DNA from: CALXCT01 sp964422185
Lineage (GTDB): Bacteria > Bacillota > Clostridia > Oscillospirales > Oscillospiraceae
Assembly (NCBI GenBank): GCA_964422185.1
Contig: CAYRAG010000021.1
Span: 1 to 28,566 of the forward strand
Length of the DNA: 28,566 nt
Reading direction: 5' to 3'
Shown here: piece by piece, positions 7,234-15,777 of the stretch
Position numbering within the stretch: position 1 is the first letter of the stretch
Layout: each line of letters begins with the position of its first letter
Translations under genes and position numbers: made by a program
Notes under the pieces: model-generated
The model's database searches: none
Told to the model about the DNA's origin: nothing
The model's input: only the letters and a program-made list of their open reading frames with translations

Positions 7234-9558
7234 GTGGAAAAGAGACCGGGAGAGATCCTGAACCTCGCGCTGGACGGGGCGACTTTTCAGGGAACCGGTG
7301 CCGGGATTTCCCCGACCTGTGTGAATTTCCTCTTCGGGAGAAACGGAACCGGAAAATCCACCATCGCGAGAGCGATCCGCAATGGGGCCGGCGTGACCTT
7401 TGCGCCTGGAAGAACCACGGCGGATTATCTTTTCCTCGTGTTTGATCAGGATTTCATCGACGAGAATGTGCGCAGCTACCACAGCCTGCCCGGCGTGTTC
7501 ACCCTGGGCGCGGCGAATGTGGAGATACAGGAGCAGATCGATGAGAAAGCCGGCGAGGTGGCCGCCATCCAGGCAGACCGTGCGGAGACCGCCGGGAAGA
7601 TCAGGGAGAAAGAGAAGGAGAGAGAGACCCTGGCCGGCGAGTTCCTGGACAGCTGCTGGAACGAGACCGCGGCGCTCCGGAAGGAGTTTCGGGAGGCGCT
7701 CTCCGGCCACGCCGGCTCCAAAAAGAGGCTGATGGACGAGGTTCGGCGCCATCCGCCGATGGAGCATGATACCGCGAGACTGAGGCGGGCCTATGACGCC
7801 ATCTACGCGAAAGGGGCCAGAGCGTACGAGCGGCTCAACGAGATCGCGGATGTCACGGTGCTGGACCGGGTGCCGGGCGGTGAGATCCTGGCCGTCCCTA
7901 TCGTGAATGCCTCGTCCGCGGGCCTGTCTGAATTTTTCCGGGAGATCGGCGCCGGGGAGTGGGTGCGCCAGGGACGCGCCCGGTTCCAGGACGCGGCGGG
8001 AGGCCGCTGCCCCTACTGCGGCAGGCCCCTGGGGGAGGAGCTGGAGCGGGAGCTCTCGGACAGTTTTGACCGCCGCTACGAGGAGAACCTGCAGAGGCTG
8101 AGTGCCTTTCTGGAGGAGTACCGGCGCACGGCGAACACCCTGTTCCTGCCGCTGAGCAGGCTTCCGGAGGAGAGCTACCCGGCGGCGGATCTCAGGCTGT
8201 ACCGGCAGAAGCTGGAGGCCGTGAGGTCGGTGATCTCCGCCAATACGGAACAGATCCGCGCCAAGATTCAGGAGCCGTCCAGAGTGGTCTCCCTCCGCGA
8301 GACCGCGGGTGCGCTTCAGGAGCTCTCGGACACCCTGTGCGACATCAACCGGATGATCGACGAGAACAACGCGGCGGTCGCCGCGGGCCCGGAGCGGGAG
8401 AGCGCGTGCCGCAACGCGGTCTTTGAGCACCTGGCCTGGATGCTGAAAGACAAAATCGCGGCCCAGGATGCGCGGGATGCCGCCCTTGCCTGGGAACTCA
8501 ACAAGCTGCGGGGGAGTATGGATCTGCAGAGCGGCGCCATCCGGCATCTGCAGGAGGAGATCCGGCGGCTGAACGGCGGAACCGTCGATACTTCGGACGC
8601 CGTGGAGGCCGTGAACCGGATCCTGCGGGACACCGGGTTCCAGGGGTTTGAGATGCGCCCCCGGCCGGAGGAGGCGATCCGCCCGGACGGGACGACGGAC
8701 TGGGTTGTGGTCAGTCCCGCCCGCCACTACGAGGTGGTGCGGACACAGACCGGGGAGGTGGCGGACAGCCTCAGCGAGGGGGAGCGGAATTTCATCGCGT
8801 TTTTGTACTTCCGGCAGCAGGTGTACGGAAGTCCGCGGGAGGACGGGGAGACCCGGCGGAAGATTATCGTGCTGGACGACCCGGTTTCCGGCATGGACAG
8901 CGCCGCGGCGTCCTTCGTCAGCGGGGAGGTCAGGAGGATGGCGGAACAGTGCCTTGCCGGCGCGGACACCGCCGGTTCCGGCGCCTCCGGCGGGAACCTC
9001 CGGCAGATGTTCGTCCTGACCCATGACCGGGCTTTCTTCCGGGAGGTCACCGCCCCCTACGGCGGCGAGTACGACCTGGTCTCGTTCTACCTGCTGGGGA
9101 AGAAAGACAACCGATCCTCCGTCCGGCTGTGCGAGACGCGCACCACGGGCCGCGCCGCCAGCCGCGTGAATGTCAATCCCGTGAAAGACCCGTATACCGC
9201 GCTCTGGGAGGAGTACCGGGAGGTGTCCGGCACGGCCGCCCTGTGCGGAGTCATCCGCCGGATCCTCGCGGCCTACTTTCTGCAAATCTGCGGCTACGGG
9301 GAGGACGATCTGCGCAGAGAGATCCTGGAGGGGCACCGGTACGAATTCACCCATGACAGCAGGGGGAATGAGGACAGCGCGAAATACGATCTGGCGTCCG
9401 AGATGCTCTCCGGCCTGGCCGGCGGCCCGGGCGGGGCGCGGGAGAACCGGTACTTTGTGGAGCAGGCGGACGCGGAGACCTGCCGGGAGACTTTCGAGCT
9501 GATATTCCGCTGCCTGGGCCAGGGGCGGCATTATGAGAAAATGATGCGTACGGTGTAG
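7234..9558 (+). CDS. AAA_13 (RloC/PrrC-like) ABC-type ATPase with CPxCG motif
   Basis: This 774-residue SMC/ABC-type ATPase resembles the ATPase parts of the RloC and PrrC stress/anti-phage proteins. Numbered from GTG 7234, it has Walker A GRNGTGKST at 35-43 and a coiled region at about 95-170. A zinc-hook-like CPYCG follows at 259-263, with further helices at 270-450. The ABC signature LSEGERN is at 513-519, Walker B VLDDPVSGMD near 546-555, and a switch His in FVLTHDRAFF. The C-terminal 170 residues have no motif I can assign. The PrrC/RloC Arg-Glu-His nuclease triad is not convincingly present. GTG 7234 has GGGAGGT six to eight bases upstream, and the promoter at 7129-7157 rules out the upstream in-frame ATG 7093. 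The gene is monocistronic. A role in defence or nucleic-acid stress is inference. Confidence 0.8.
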   Translation: MEKRPGEILNLALDGATFQGTGAGISPTCVNFLFGRNGTGKSTIARAIRNGAGVTFAPGRTTADYLFLVFDQDFIDENVRSYHSLPGVFTLGAANVEIQEQIDEKAGEVAAIQADRAETAGKIREKEKERETLAGEFLDSCWNETAALRKEFREALSGHAGSKKRLMDEVRRHPPMEHDTARLRRAYDAIYAKGARAYERLNEIADVTVLDRVPGGEILAVPIVNASSAGLSEFFREIGAGEWVRQGRARFQDAAGGRCPYCGRPLGEELERELSDSFDRRYEENLQRLSAFLEEYRRTANTLFLPLSRLPEESYPAADLRLYRQKLEAVRSVISANTEQIRAKIQEPSRVVSLRETAGALQELSDTLCDINRMIDENNAAVAAGPERESACRNAVFEHLAWMLKDKIAAQDARDAALAWELNKLRGSMDLQSGAIRHLQEEIRRLNGGTVDTSDAVEAVNRILRDTGFQGFEMRPRPEEAIRPDGTTDWVVVSPARHYEVVRTQTGEVADSLSEGERNFIAFLYFRQQVYGSPREDGETRRKIIVLDDPVSGMDSAAASFVSGEVRRMAEQCLAGADTAGSGASGGNLRQMFVLTHDRAFFREVTAPYGGEYDLVSFYLLGKKDNRSSVRLCETRTTGRAASRVNVNPVKDPYTALWEEYREVSGTAALCGVIRRILAAYFLQICGYGEDDLRREILEGHRYEFTHDSRGNEDSAKYDLASEMLSGLAGGPGGARENRYFVEQADAETCRETFELIFRCLGQGRHYEKMMRTV

Positions 9559-9581
9559 ACCCCGGAAAAATGAGAATTGTG

Positions 9582-9611
9582 GTGACCGTTTACCGGTTTT
9601 CAGAGTATAAT
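9582..9611 (+). promoter_or_regulatory. Likely ddl-murF promoter
   Basis: A perfect TATAAT at 9606-9611 is preceded by GTGACC (9582-9587) with an 18-base spacer. It lies in the 100-base gap between the ATPase stop and ddl. The -35 box matches the consensus at only four of six positions. Confidence 0.55.
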
Positions 9612-9658
9612 ACCCTGGAAAGGGACGGCGGCCGGGAAAACCGGGCTGCCCGGGAAGG

Positions 9659-10723
9659 ATGTGCAAAGCCGTGAAGATAGTGGTACTGGCCGGCGGCCTG
9701 AGCGGGGAGCGGAATGTCTCCCTCTCCTCCGGCGTCATGGTGGCGGAGGCCCTGCGGCGGCGGGGACACCAGGCGGCGCTGGTGGATATGTATCTGGGGC
9801 TGGAGAACTGCGCTTACGCGCCGGAGGAGGCGTATGCCGCGCCGCTGCCGGACTCGTGGCGGAAAGTGGGCCGGCTGGCGCCGGATCTGGAGGCGGTGAA
9901 GGCGTCCAGGAAGTGGGACTCGCCCAGCCAGTTCGGGCCGGGGGTTCTGGAGCTGTGCGCCGGGGCGGACGCGGTCTACCTGGCGCTTCACGGCAGCTGC
10001 GGCGAGGACGGCCGGGTGCAGGCGGCGCTGGATCTGATGGGCATTCCCTATACCGGCTCCGGCTGTCTGGCGTCCGCGCTGGCCATGGATAAGGATTTGA
10101 CCAAGCGGTTGGTGCGGCACCTGGTGACGACGCCCGCCTGGGAGAAAGTGAAAGTGACGCGGGAGACCGTCGGGGCGCTGATGGAGGGCCGGACGCTGCC
10201 CTGCGTGGTGAAGCCGCTGGCCAGCGGGTCGTCCATCGGCGTGTCCATCCCGCGCACGCGGGAGGAGCTGCGTGCGGCGCTGGAGGAGACCATTGCCCTG
10301 GGCGGCGACGCGGTGATTGAGGAGTACATCCGGGGCCGGGAGATCCAGGTGGCGGTGCTGGACGGTGTCAGCCTGCCGTCCATCGAGATTATCCCCAAGA
10401 CCGGCTTTTACGACTATGAGAACAAGTACCAGCCGGGCGCGGCCACGGAGGTGTGCCCGGTGGATATCCCCCCGGAATGGGAGGAGCGCCTGCGCCGGGA
10501 CGCGGCGGCGGTGTACCGGGAGCTGGGACTCGCGGCGGTCGCCCGGGCGGATTTCATCGTCACGGAGGACGGCACGCCGTATTTCCTGGAGATCAACACC
10601 CTGCCCGGCATGACCCCCACCAGCCTCGTGCCCCAGGAGGCGGCGGCGGTGGGGATCGACTATGACACGCTGTGCGAGCGGATCCTGGAGGCTTCGCTCC
10701 GGGCGCGGAAAGAAGGAAACTGA
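9659..10723 (+). CDS. ddl: D-alanine--D-alanine ligase
   Basis: This ATP-grasp ligase joins two D-alanines for the peptidoglycan pentapeptide in the cytoplasm. It has the N-terminal VVLAGGLSGERNVSLSSG, the ATP-loop GSSIGVSIP and the metal-site FLEINTLPGMTPTSL near the C-terminus. ENKYQPG keeps the Tyr found in true D-Ala-D-Ala ligases where D-Ala-D-Lac enzymes have Phe, so a vancomycin-resistant precursor is not suggested. The full 354-residue frame from ATG 9659 is given. That ATG touches its GGAAGG site with no spacer, so GTG 9671 (giving VKIVVLAGG) may be the true start, although its spacing of 12 is long. murF follows after five bases, consistent with one operon. Confidence 0.95.
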   Translation: MCKAVKIVVLAGGLSGERNVSLSSGVMVAEALRRRGHQAALVDMYLGLENCAYAPEEAYAAPLPDSWRKVGRLAPDLEAVKASRKWDSPSQFGPGVLELCAGADAVYLALHGSCGEDGRVQAALDLMGIPYTGSGCLASALAMDKDLTKRLVRHLVTTPAWEKVKVTRETVGALMEGRTLPCVVKPLASGSSIGVSIPRTREELRAALEETIALGGDAVIEEYIRGREIQVAVLDGVSLPSIEIIPKTGFYDYENKYQPGAATEVCPVDIPPEWEERLRRDAAAVYRELGLAAVARADFIVTEDGTPYFLEINTLPGMTPTSLVPQEAAAVGIDYDTLCERILEASLRARKEGN

Positions 10724-10728
10724 GTCTC

Positions 10729-12123
10729 ATGGAGCCTGTCACATTGCGGGAGCTGCTGGAGGCGGTGCACGGCCGCCTGCTGACGGAGGACGGGGATCCG
10801 GATCAGGAGATCGCCTCCGTGAGCACAGACAGCCGGAAGATCACGCCCGGATGCCTGTTTATCCCCATTGTGGGGGAGCGGTATGACGGGCACGCCTTTA
10901 TCACAGATGCGCTGGAGGCGGGCGCCGCGGGCTGCCTGACCGCCCGGGAGCGGGAGAGCTACCTGCCCGGCAGATTCTATGTGAAAGTGGCCAATCCCCT
11001 GCACGCGCTGTGGGATCTGGCCCGGTACTACCGGCAGAAGTTTGACATCCCGGTGGTCGCCATTACCGGCAGCGTGGGCAAGACGACGACGAAGGACATG
11101 GTGGCGGCCACACTGGGGATGCGCTACCGGGTGCTGAAGACGGAGGGGAACCTCAACAATACCATCGGGCTGCCGCTGTCTGTGCTGCGCCTGACCCGGG
11201 AGCACCAGGCCGCGGTTCTGGAGCTGGGGATGAGCAAAAAAGGGGAGATTGACACGCTCTCCTCCATCGCCCGGCCGGATATCGGGGTGATCACCAACAT
11301 CGGGGACGCCCATATCGAGAACCTGGGCAGCCGGGAGGGGATATTCGCCGCGAAGCGGGAGATGCTCTCGCATCTGAGATCCCCCGGCCTGGTGGTGCTC
11401 AACGGGGATGACCCGATGCTCGCGGGACTGCGGATTTCCTGTTCCCTGCCCATGGTGTTCTGCGGGACGGGGGAGGGCCTGGACTACCGGGCCACGGAGA
11501 TCCGCGGGGACGGCCGGAACCGGCTCCTGGCGAAGTTTTCCACACCGGCGGGGAACCTGGATGTGGTCATCCCCGGCCTGGGGGAGTACATGGTCTACCC
11601 GGCGCTCATCGCCGCGGCGGTGGGGGAGCGCCTGGGCCTGACCCCGGAGGAGATTACCCAGGGCATCCTGCGGTTCAACCCCACCAGGATGCGCATGAAC
11701 ATCGTGCCCCGGGCGGATCACATCACGATCCTGGACGACTCCTACAACGCCAATCCCCAGTCCATGCGGGCGGCGGTGGAGGTGCTCTCCAACAGCCCGG
11801 CGGGCTACAGGATCGCCGTGCTGGGGGACATGATGGAGCTGGGCTCCTTTGCCCGCTCCCTCCACCAGAGCGTGGGGGAGTATGTGGGAAAGAGAAAGGT
11901 GGACTGTCTCATCGCGGTGGGGGAGCTCTCCCAGTACCTCTATGAGAGCGCGAAAAAGAGCGGGGTGCCGCTGAGCTACTACTGTCCCACGAAAGAGGAG
12001 GCGAAGCAGGTGCTGAAGATGGTGCTTCAGCCGGACTGCACCGTGCTGGTGAAAGCCTCCCGGGGGATGGAGATGGAGCAGATTGTGGAGTACCTGATGA
12101 CCATCACCGGGGACCCGGCCTGA
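10729..12123 (+). CDS. murF: UDP-N-acetylmuramoyl-tripeptide--D-alanyl-D-alanine ligase
   Basis: This Mur ligase adds the D-Ala-D-Ala dipeptide made by Ddl to UDP-MurNAc-tripeptide. The 464-residue protein has the N-terminal substrate domain (SVSTDSRKITPGCLFIP), the ATP-binding GSVGKTTTKDM near residue 115, NLNNTIGLPLS, and the ELGMSKKGEI and TNIGDAHIENLG blocks. DDSYNANPQSM, the MurF signature, lies around residue 335. ATG 10729 is chosen because it begins the conserved domain and follows the AAGGAA site that overlaps the end of ddl. The upstream in-frame reading from 10672 lies inside ddl. It is the second and last gene of the ddl operon. Confidence 0.96.
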   Translation: MEPVTLRELLEAVHGRLLTEDGDPDQEIASVSTDSRKITPGCLFIPIVGERYDGHAFITDALEAGAAGCLTARERESYLPGRFYVKVANPLHALWDLARYYRQKFDIPVVAITGSVGKTTTKDMVAATLGMRYRVLKTEGNLNNTIGLPLSVLRLTREHQAAVLELGMSKKGEIDTLSSIARPDIGVITNIGDAHIENLGSREGIFAAKREMLSHLRSPGLVVLNGDDPMLAGLRISCSLPMVFCGTGEGLDYRATEIRGDGRNRLLAKFSTPAGNLDVVIPGLGEYMVYPALIAAAVGERLGLTPEEITQGILRFNPTRMRMNIVPRADHITILDDSYNANPQSMRAAVEVLSNSPAGYRIAVLGDMMELGSFARSLHQSVGEYVGKRKVDCLIAVGELSQYLYESAKKSGVPLSYYCPTKEEAKQVLKMVLQPDCTVLVKASRGMEMEQIVEYLMTITGDPA

Positions 12124-12147
12124 GATTGCCGCGCCCGGAATGGAGCG

Positions 12148-12177
12148 AAAAAAAGCGGGGGCGCTGAGCGCCCCCGC
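12148..12177 (-). terminator. Intrinsic terminator after mtnA
   Basis: The arms GCGGGGGCGC and GCGCCCCCGC around a short loop (12155-12177) form a very stable stem. On the minus strand it is followed directly by a run of seven T (plus-strand A run 12148-12154). It lies between the convergent murF and mtnA stops. The plus-strand side has only a weak pyrimidine tract, so it mainly serves mtnA. Confidence 0.8.
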
Positions 12178-12190
12178 ACAGGGTCTCTTT

Positions 12191-13183
12191 TCACTTGCCA
12201 AACCGCGCCGCCAGTTCCGCGTCGAACGGCGGGGAGACGACGCCCTGCTCCGTGATAATGCCGGAGAGGAGCTCGTGGGGCGTGACATCGAACGCCGGGT
12301 TCCAGACGCCCACATCCCCCGGCGCGGTCTGGACGCCGGCGAAGCGGGTGACCTCCTCCGGGTCGCGCTCCTCAATGGGGATGTGAGACCCGTCCGGGAT
12401 AGACAGGTCGATGGTGGAGGACGGCAGGGCGGTATAGAAAGGGATGTGGTGGTACCTGGCGTTGACCGCGACGCTGTAGGTACCGATTTTATTGGCAAAA
12501 TCCCCGTTGGCGGCCATTCTGTCGCAGCCCACCACCACGAGATCCACCCGGCCGGAGGCCATGAGAGAGGCGGCCATGCCGTCTGTGATCAGGGTGGCGG
12601 GAATGCCGTCCCGAACCAGCTCATACGCGGTCAGTCTGGCGCCCTGGAGCAGGGGCCTGGTCTCATCGCAGTAGACCATGGCGACATTGCCCAGCGCGTG
12701 AGCCGCCCGGACAACGCCCAGCGCGGTTCCGTACCCGCCGGTGGCCAGGGCGCCCGCGTTGCAGTGGGTGAGGATCCGTGCGTTCCGGGGAACCACCTCG
12801 GCGCCGAACGCGCCGATGGCGCGGTTCATCTCAATGTCCTCCCGGTGGATGGTTCCGGCCTCCCGCAGCAGGATCTCCGGATCCCCGCCGCACCGGGCGG
12901 CCGTGCGCTCCATGCGGTCCAGCGCCCAGAACAGGTTGACCGCCGTGGGACGGCTGGAGGCGAGGACAGCTTTCGCCTCGGCGAGATCCGCGCCGGCGAA
13001 CGCGGCGAGGCAGTATGCGTAGGCGGCGGTCACGCCGATGGCGGGTGCGCCCCGGACCACCATGGTTCGGATGGCGTCTGCCACCTCCCGGTAGTCTGTG
13101 TAGCGCAGCCAGATCTCCTCTGCGGGGAGACGGGTCTGATCCAGCAGGAAGAGCGCGCCGTCTTCCCAGCGAATGGCCTCCAT
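12191..13183 (-). CDS. mtnA: S-methyl-5-thioribose-1-phosphate isomerase (or close homologue)
   Basis: This enzyme interconverts methylthioribose-1-phosphate and the 1-ribulose form in methionine salvage. The 330-residue protein has the eIF2B-like MtnA motifs: MVVRGAPAIGVTAAY, THCNAGALATGGYGTALG with the catalytic Cys region, and VVGCDRMAANGDFANKIGTY with the catalytic Asp. ATG 13183 is preferred because AAGGA lies eight bases upstream. In-frame ATG 13192 is the alternative. No other methionine-salvage gene is in the window, which is common for mtnA in anaerobes, where related isomerases also serve methylthioribose or deoxyribose shunt routes. The gene is divergent from the ABC-F gene across about 77 bases. 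Confidence 0.92.
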   Translation of the reverse strand: MEAIRWEDGALFLLDQTRLPAEEIWLRYTDYREVADAIRTMVVRGAPAIGVTAAYAYCLAAFAGADLAEAKAVLASSRPTAVNLFWALDRMERTAARCGGDPEILLREAGTIHREDIEMNRAIGAFGAEVVPRNARILTHCNAGALATGGYGTALGVVRAAHALGNVAMVYCDETRPLLQGARLTAYELVRDGIPATLITDGMAASLMASGRVDLVVVGCDRMAANGDFANKIGTYSVAVNARYHHIPFYTALPSSTIDLSIPDGSHIPIEERDPEEVTRFAGVQTAPGDVGVWNPAFDVTPHELLSGIITEQGVVSPPFDAELAARFGK

Positions 13184-13229
13184 GCACCTCATCCTTTCCC
13201 CGCGGCCGTCTTCCGCCGCGGTGAGATGC

Positions 13230-13258
13230 AGTTTAGCACAATTCAGACCAGGAGGCAA
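13230..13258 (-). promoter_or_regulatory. Probable mtnA promoter overlapping the ABC-F ribosome site
   Basis: On the minus strand, TTGCCT (13258-13253) and TAAACT (13235-13230) are 17 bases apart. The -35 box shares bases with the AGGAGG ribosome site of the divergent ABC-F gene. Confidence 0.5.
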
Positions 13259-13260
13259 CC

Positions 13261-15147
13261 ATGATCGAGATTTCTGTGTCCGACCTTGTCATCGAGTTCG
13301 AGATCGGGAAAAAAATACTCAATGGCCTGACCTTTCAGGTGGACACCGGGGAGCGGGTGGGTCTGCTGGGCGCCAACGGCGCCGGAAAGACCACGCTTTT
13401 GAAGATCCTCACCGGACAGCTGGCTCCGGACAGCGGCGAGGTGCTCCTCGCGCCCGGGCGAAAGCCGGGCCTCATCTCCCAGATCCCGGTGTATCCCGCG
13501 GGATACACGGTGGAGGATGTCCTGGATACCGCCTTCGCGCCGCTGCGGGACATGGAGGAGGAGATGGGCCGGATTGCGCGGCGCATGGGGGATGACGCGT
13601 CCCCCGCCGACCTGGCCCGGTACGACGCCCTGACCGCCGCGTTCGAGACGGGCGGCGGGTACGAGACGGAGACGGACAAGAACAGGGTGTGCAACGGCCT
13701 GTCCATCCCTCCGGCCATGCGGGAGCAGCGGTTTGACCGGCTGTCCGGCGGGGAGAAGACCAGGGTGAATCTGGCCCGGCTGCTGCTGGAGCGCACGGAT
13801 GTGCTGCTGCTGGACGAGCCCACAAACCATCTGGATCTCCACGCCACCGAGTGGCTGGAGGAGTACCTGGAGAAGTTCCGGGGCACCGTGCTCACGGTGT
13901 CTCATGACCGCTATTTTCTGGATCGGGTGGTCTCCCGCTGTATCGAGCTGACGGACGGCAGGGCGGAGTTCTATGCCGGCAACTACAGCTACTATGTGGC
14001 GGAGAAGCAGCGCCGCTACGAGGAGCGCATGCGCCGGTACGAGAAGGAGCAGGCCAAAATCGAGCAGCTGGAGAAGTCCGCGGAGCAGCTGCGGGTGTGG
14101 GCCTACTCCGGCATGGACAAGACTTTCAAACGGGCGAAGTCCATGGAGCGGCGGATCGAGAGGCTGCAGACCACGGATCGCCCGAAGCAGGATCGCCGGC
14201 TGGAGACCCGGTTCGGGGAGAAGGAGTTCCACGGGGACGAGGTATTCACCGCAAAGGGTCTGGCCAAGAGCTACGACGGCCGCGTGCTGTTCTCCGGGGT
14301 GGATCTGGAGGTGCGGGGCGGCGAGCGCATCGGCCTGCTGGGCGACAACGGCACGGGGAAGACCACCCTGCTGCGGATCCTGCTGGGCGAGGAGCGGCCG
14401 GACGAGGGCAGGGTGAAGTTCGGGCCCACGGTGAAAGTCGGCTACCTGCCGCAGCATGTGAGTTTTCCCCACCCGGAGCGCAGCCTGGTGGACACGCTGA
14501 TCTACGACCTGGACTGCACGCCCCAGACCGCCAGAAACCGCCTGGGCGCCTTTGATTTCCGGGGCGAGGATGTGTTTAAGCCGGTGGGCGCCCTGTCCGG
14601 CGGGGAGCAGTCCCGGCTGCGCCTTTGCATGCTGATGGACGATCAGATCAACCTCCTGGTGCTGGACGAGCCTACCAACCATCTGGATCTGCAGAGCCGG
14701 GAGTGGATTGAGCAGGCGGTGGAGGCGTACGGGGGCAATCTGCTGTTCGTGTCCCATGACCGCTATTTCATCGACCGGTTCGCCAGCCGGATCTGGGTGC
14801 TGGAGAACGGCAGGATTGTGGATTTCCGGGGCACTTTCCAGGAGTACCGGCAGGCCGCCGCGAACCAGGCGGCGCAGCCGAAGCAGCCGCCGGCGCCAAG
14901 ACCGGAGAAGCCGAAGCGCACCGGCGGGACGAAAGAGCTGGAGAAACAGGTGAAGGCGGCGGAGCGGGAGGTGGCCCGGGCCGAGGCGCAGATGGCCGGT
15001 CTGGCGGATCAGATCGCGCAGGCGTCCTCGGACTATGTGAGGCTCCAGGAGCTGTATGCGCAGAGAGACGCGCTGGAGGCGGAGATCACCCGGCTGTACG
15101 ACCGGTGGGATCGCCTGGAGAGCGAGCTGGAGGAGGTGCGGGGATGA
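13261..15147 (+). CDS. ABC-F family ATPase, Uup/YdiF type
   Basis: This 628-residue soluble protein has two ABC cassettes and no membrane segment, as in ABC-F translation factors. The first cassette has GANGAGKTTLLKIL (Walker A), LSGGEKTRVNLARLLL (signature) and LLLLDEPTNHLDL. The second has GDNGTGKTTLLRIL, LSGGEQSRLRL and LVLDEPTNHLDL. A charged helical linker (about residues 240-310) lies between them. The C-terminus is a Pro/Lys-rich stretch followed by a coiled coil, as in Uup-like proteins that act on ribosomes or DNA intermediates. ATG 13261 has AGGAGG six bases upstream. The next gene overlaps its stop by an ATGA. Antibiotic resistance by ribosome protection cannot be judged from the linker alone. 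Confidence 0.93.
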   Translation: MIEISVSDLVIEFEIGKKILNGLTFQVDTGERVGLLGANGAGKTTLLKILTGQLAPDSGEVLLAPGRKPGLISQIPVYPAGYTVEDVLDTAFAPLRDMEEEMGRIARRMGDDASPADLARYDALTAAFETGGGYETETDKNRVCNGLSIPPAMREQRFDRLSGGEKTRVNLARLLLERTDVLLLDEPTNHLDLHATEWLEEYLEKFRGTVLTVSHDRYFLDRVVSRCIELTDGRAEFYAGNYSYYVAEKQRRYEERMRRYEKEQAKIEQLEKSAEQLRVWAYSGMDKTFKRAKSMERRIERLQTTDRPKQDRRLETRFGEKEFHGDEVFTAKGLAKSYDGRVLFSGVDLEVRGGERIGLLGDNGTGKTTLLRILLGEERPDEGRVKFGPTVKVGYLPQHVSFPHPERSLVDTLIYDLDCTPQTARNRLGAFDFRGEDVFKPVGALSGGEQSRLRLCMLMDDQINLLVLDEPTNHLDLQSREWIEQAVEAYGGNLLFVSHDRYFIDRFASRIWVLENGRIVDFRGTFQEYRQAAANQAAQPKQPPAPRPEKPKRTGGTKELEKQVKAAEREVARAEAQMAGLADQIAQASSDYVRLQELYAQRDALEAEITRLYDRWDRLESELEEVRG

Positions 15148-15764
15148 GCGGGGAGGACGGCGGAACGCGCCGGCGGCGGAGCGCTGCGCTGAAACTCCTG
15201 CTGGCGCTGATCCTGGCCGGCGCCATCGCGTTCGCCGTGCTGTTCGGCATGGTGATGAGCGGCGCGAAAGACGAGATCAACGGCGAGCCGGCGGCCATGG
15301 TGGTGCTGGGCTGCGAGGTGAAGCCGTGGGGGCCCTCCATCCTCCTGCAGGACAGGCTGGATAAGGCGCTGGAGTACTGGCGGGATCACCCGAACCTGGT
15401 CATCGTGGTCTCCGGCGCCCAGGGGCCGGACGAGCCGTCCACGGAGGCGGCGGCCATGGCGGAATACCTGACCGGCCAGGGTGTGCCGGCGGAACAGATC
15501 CTGCTGGAGGAGGAGTCCCACAACACCTGGGAGAACCTGCGCCGCTCCAGGGCGGTGCTGGAGGAGCACGGGTACGATGTGGCGGACGGCGTGGTGGTCG
15601 TGTCCAACGCGTTCCACCTGACCCGGGTGAGAATGCTGGCGGAGCGGCTGGGATACGGGGAGATTTCCACCCTGGGCGCACCGTCCAGCCATCTGCCCTC
15701 CAGACTGAAGATGTACATCCGGGAGCCCATCGCCCTGGTGAAGTCTTTCGTCCTGGATCGCTGA
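15144..15764 (+). CDS. YdcF/SanA-like DUF218 membrane-anchored protein
   Basis: This 206-residue protein has a basic N-terminus (RRRRSAALK), one membrane segment at about residues 17-39, and a DUF218 domain. The domain shows MVVLGCEVKPWGPS, the VVSGAQGPDEPSTEA block, EEESHNTWENLRRS and VVVSNAFHLTRVRM. DUF218 proteins (YdcF, SanA, ElyC) are linked to envelope maintenance, and their enzymatic role is not settled. ATG 15144 overlaps the ABC-F stop (ATGA) with GGAGGTGCGGGG upstream, so translation is probably coupled. The release factor gene follows after 13 bases. Confidence 0.88.
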   Translation: MSGEDGGTRRRRSAALKLLLALILAGAIAFAVLFGMVMSGAKDEINGEPAAMVVLGCEVKPWGPSILLQDRLDKALEYWRDHPNLVIVVSGAQGPDEPSTEAAAMAEYLTGQGVPAEQILLEEESHNTWENLRRSRAVLEEHGYDVADGVVVVSNAFHLTRVRMLAERLGYGEISTLGAPSSHLPSRLKMYIREPIALVKSFVLDR

Positions 15765-15777
15765 AAGGAGAGACAGT

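Noticed and set aside
7234..9558. Calling the AAA_13 protein an anticodon nuclease
   Set aside because: An RxxxE string occurs in LRREILE, but no His follows at the expected distance as I recall it from RloC. The triad is not supported, so only the ATPase family is claimed.
7096..9738. 880-codon open frame on the minus strand
   Set aside because: It is antisense to the AAA_13 ATPase with its Walker motifs. It is a GC-rich shadow frame without a ribosome site or recognisable domain.
9659..10723. D-Ala-D-Lac (vancomycin-resistant) ligase
   Set aside because: The ENKYQPG segment keeps the Tyr of D-Ala-D-Ala ligases where D-Ala-D-Lac enzymes have Phe.
13243..14757. 504-codon open frame on the minus strand
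   Set aside because: It is antisense to the ABC-F gene, whose two full ABC cassettes leave no doubt about the coding strand.
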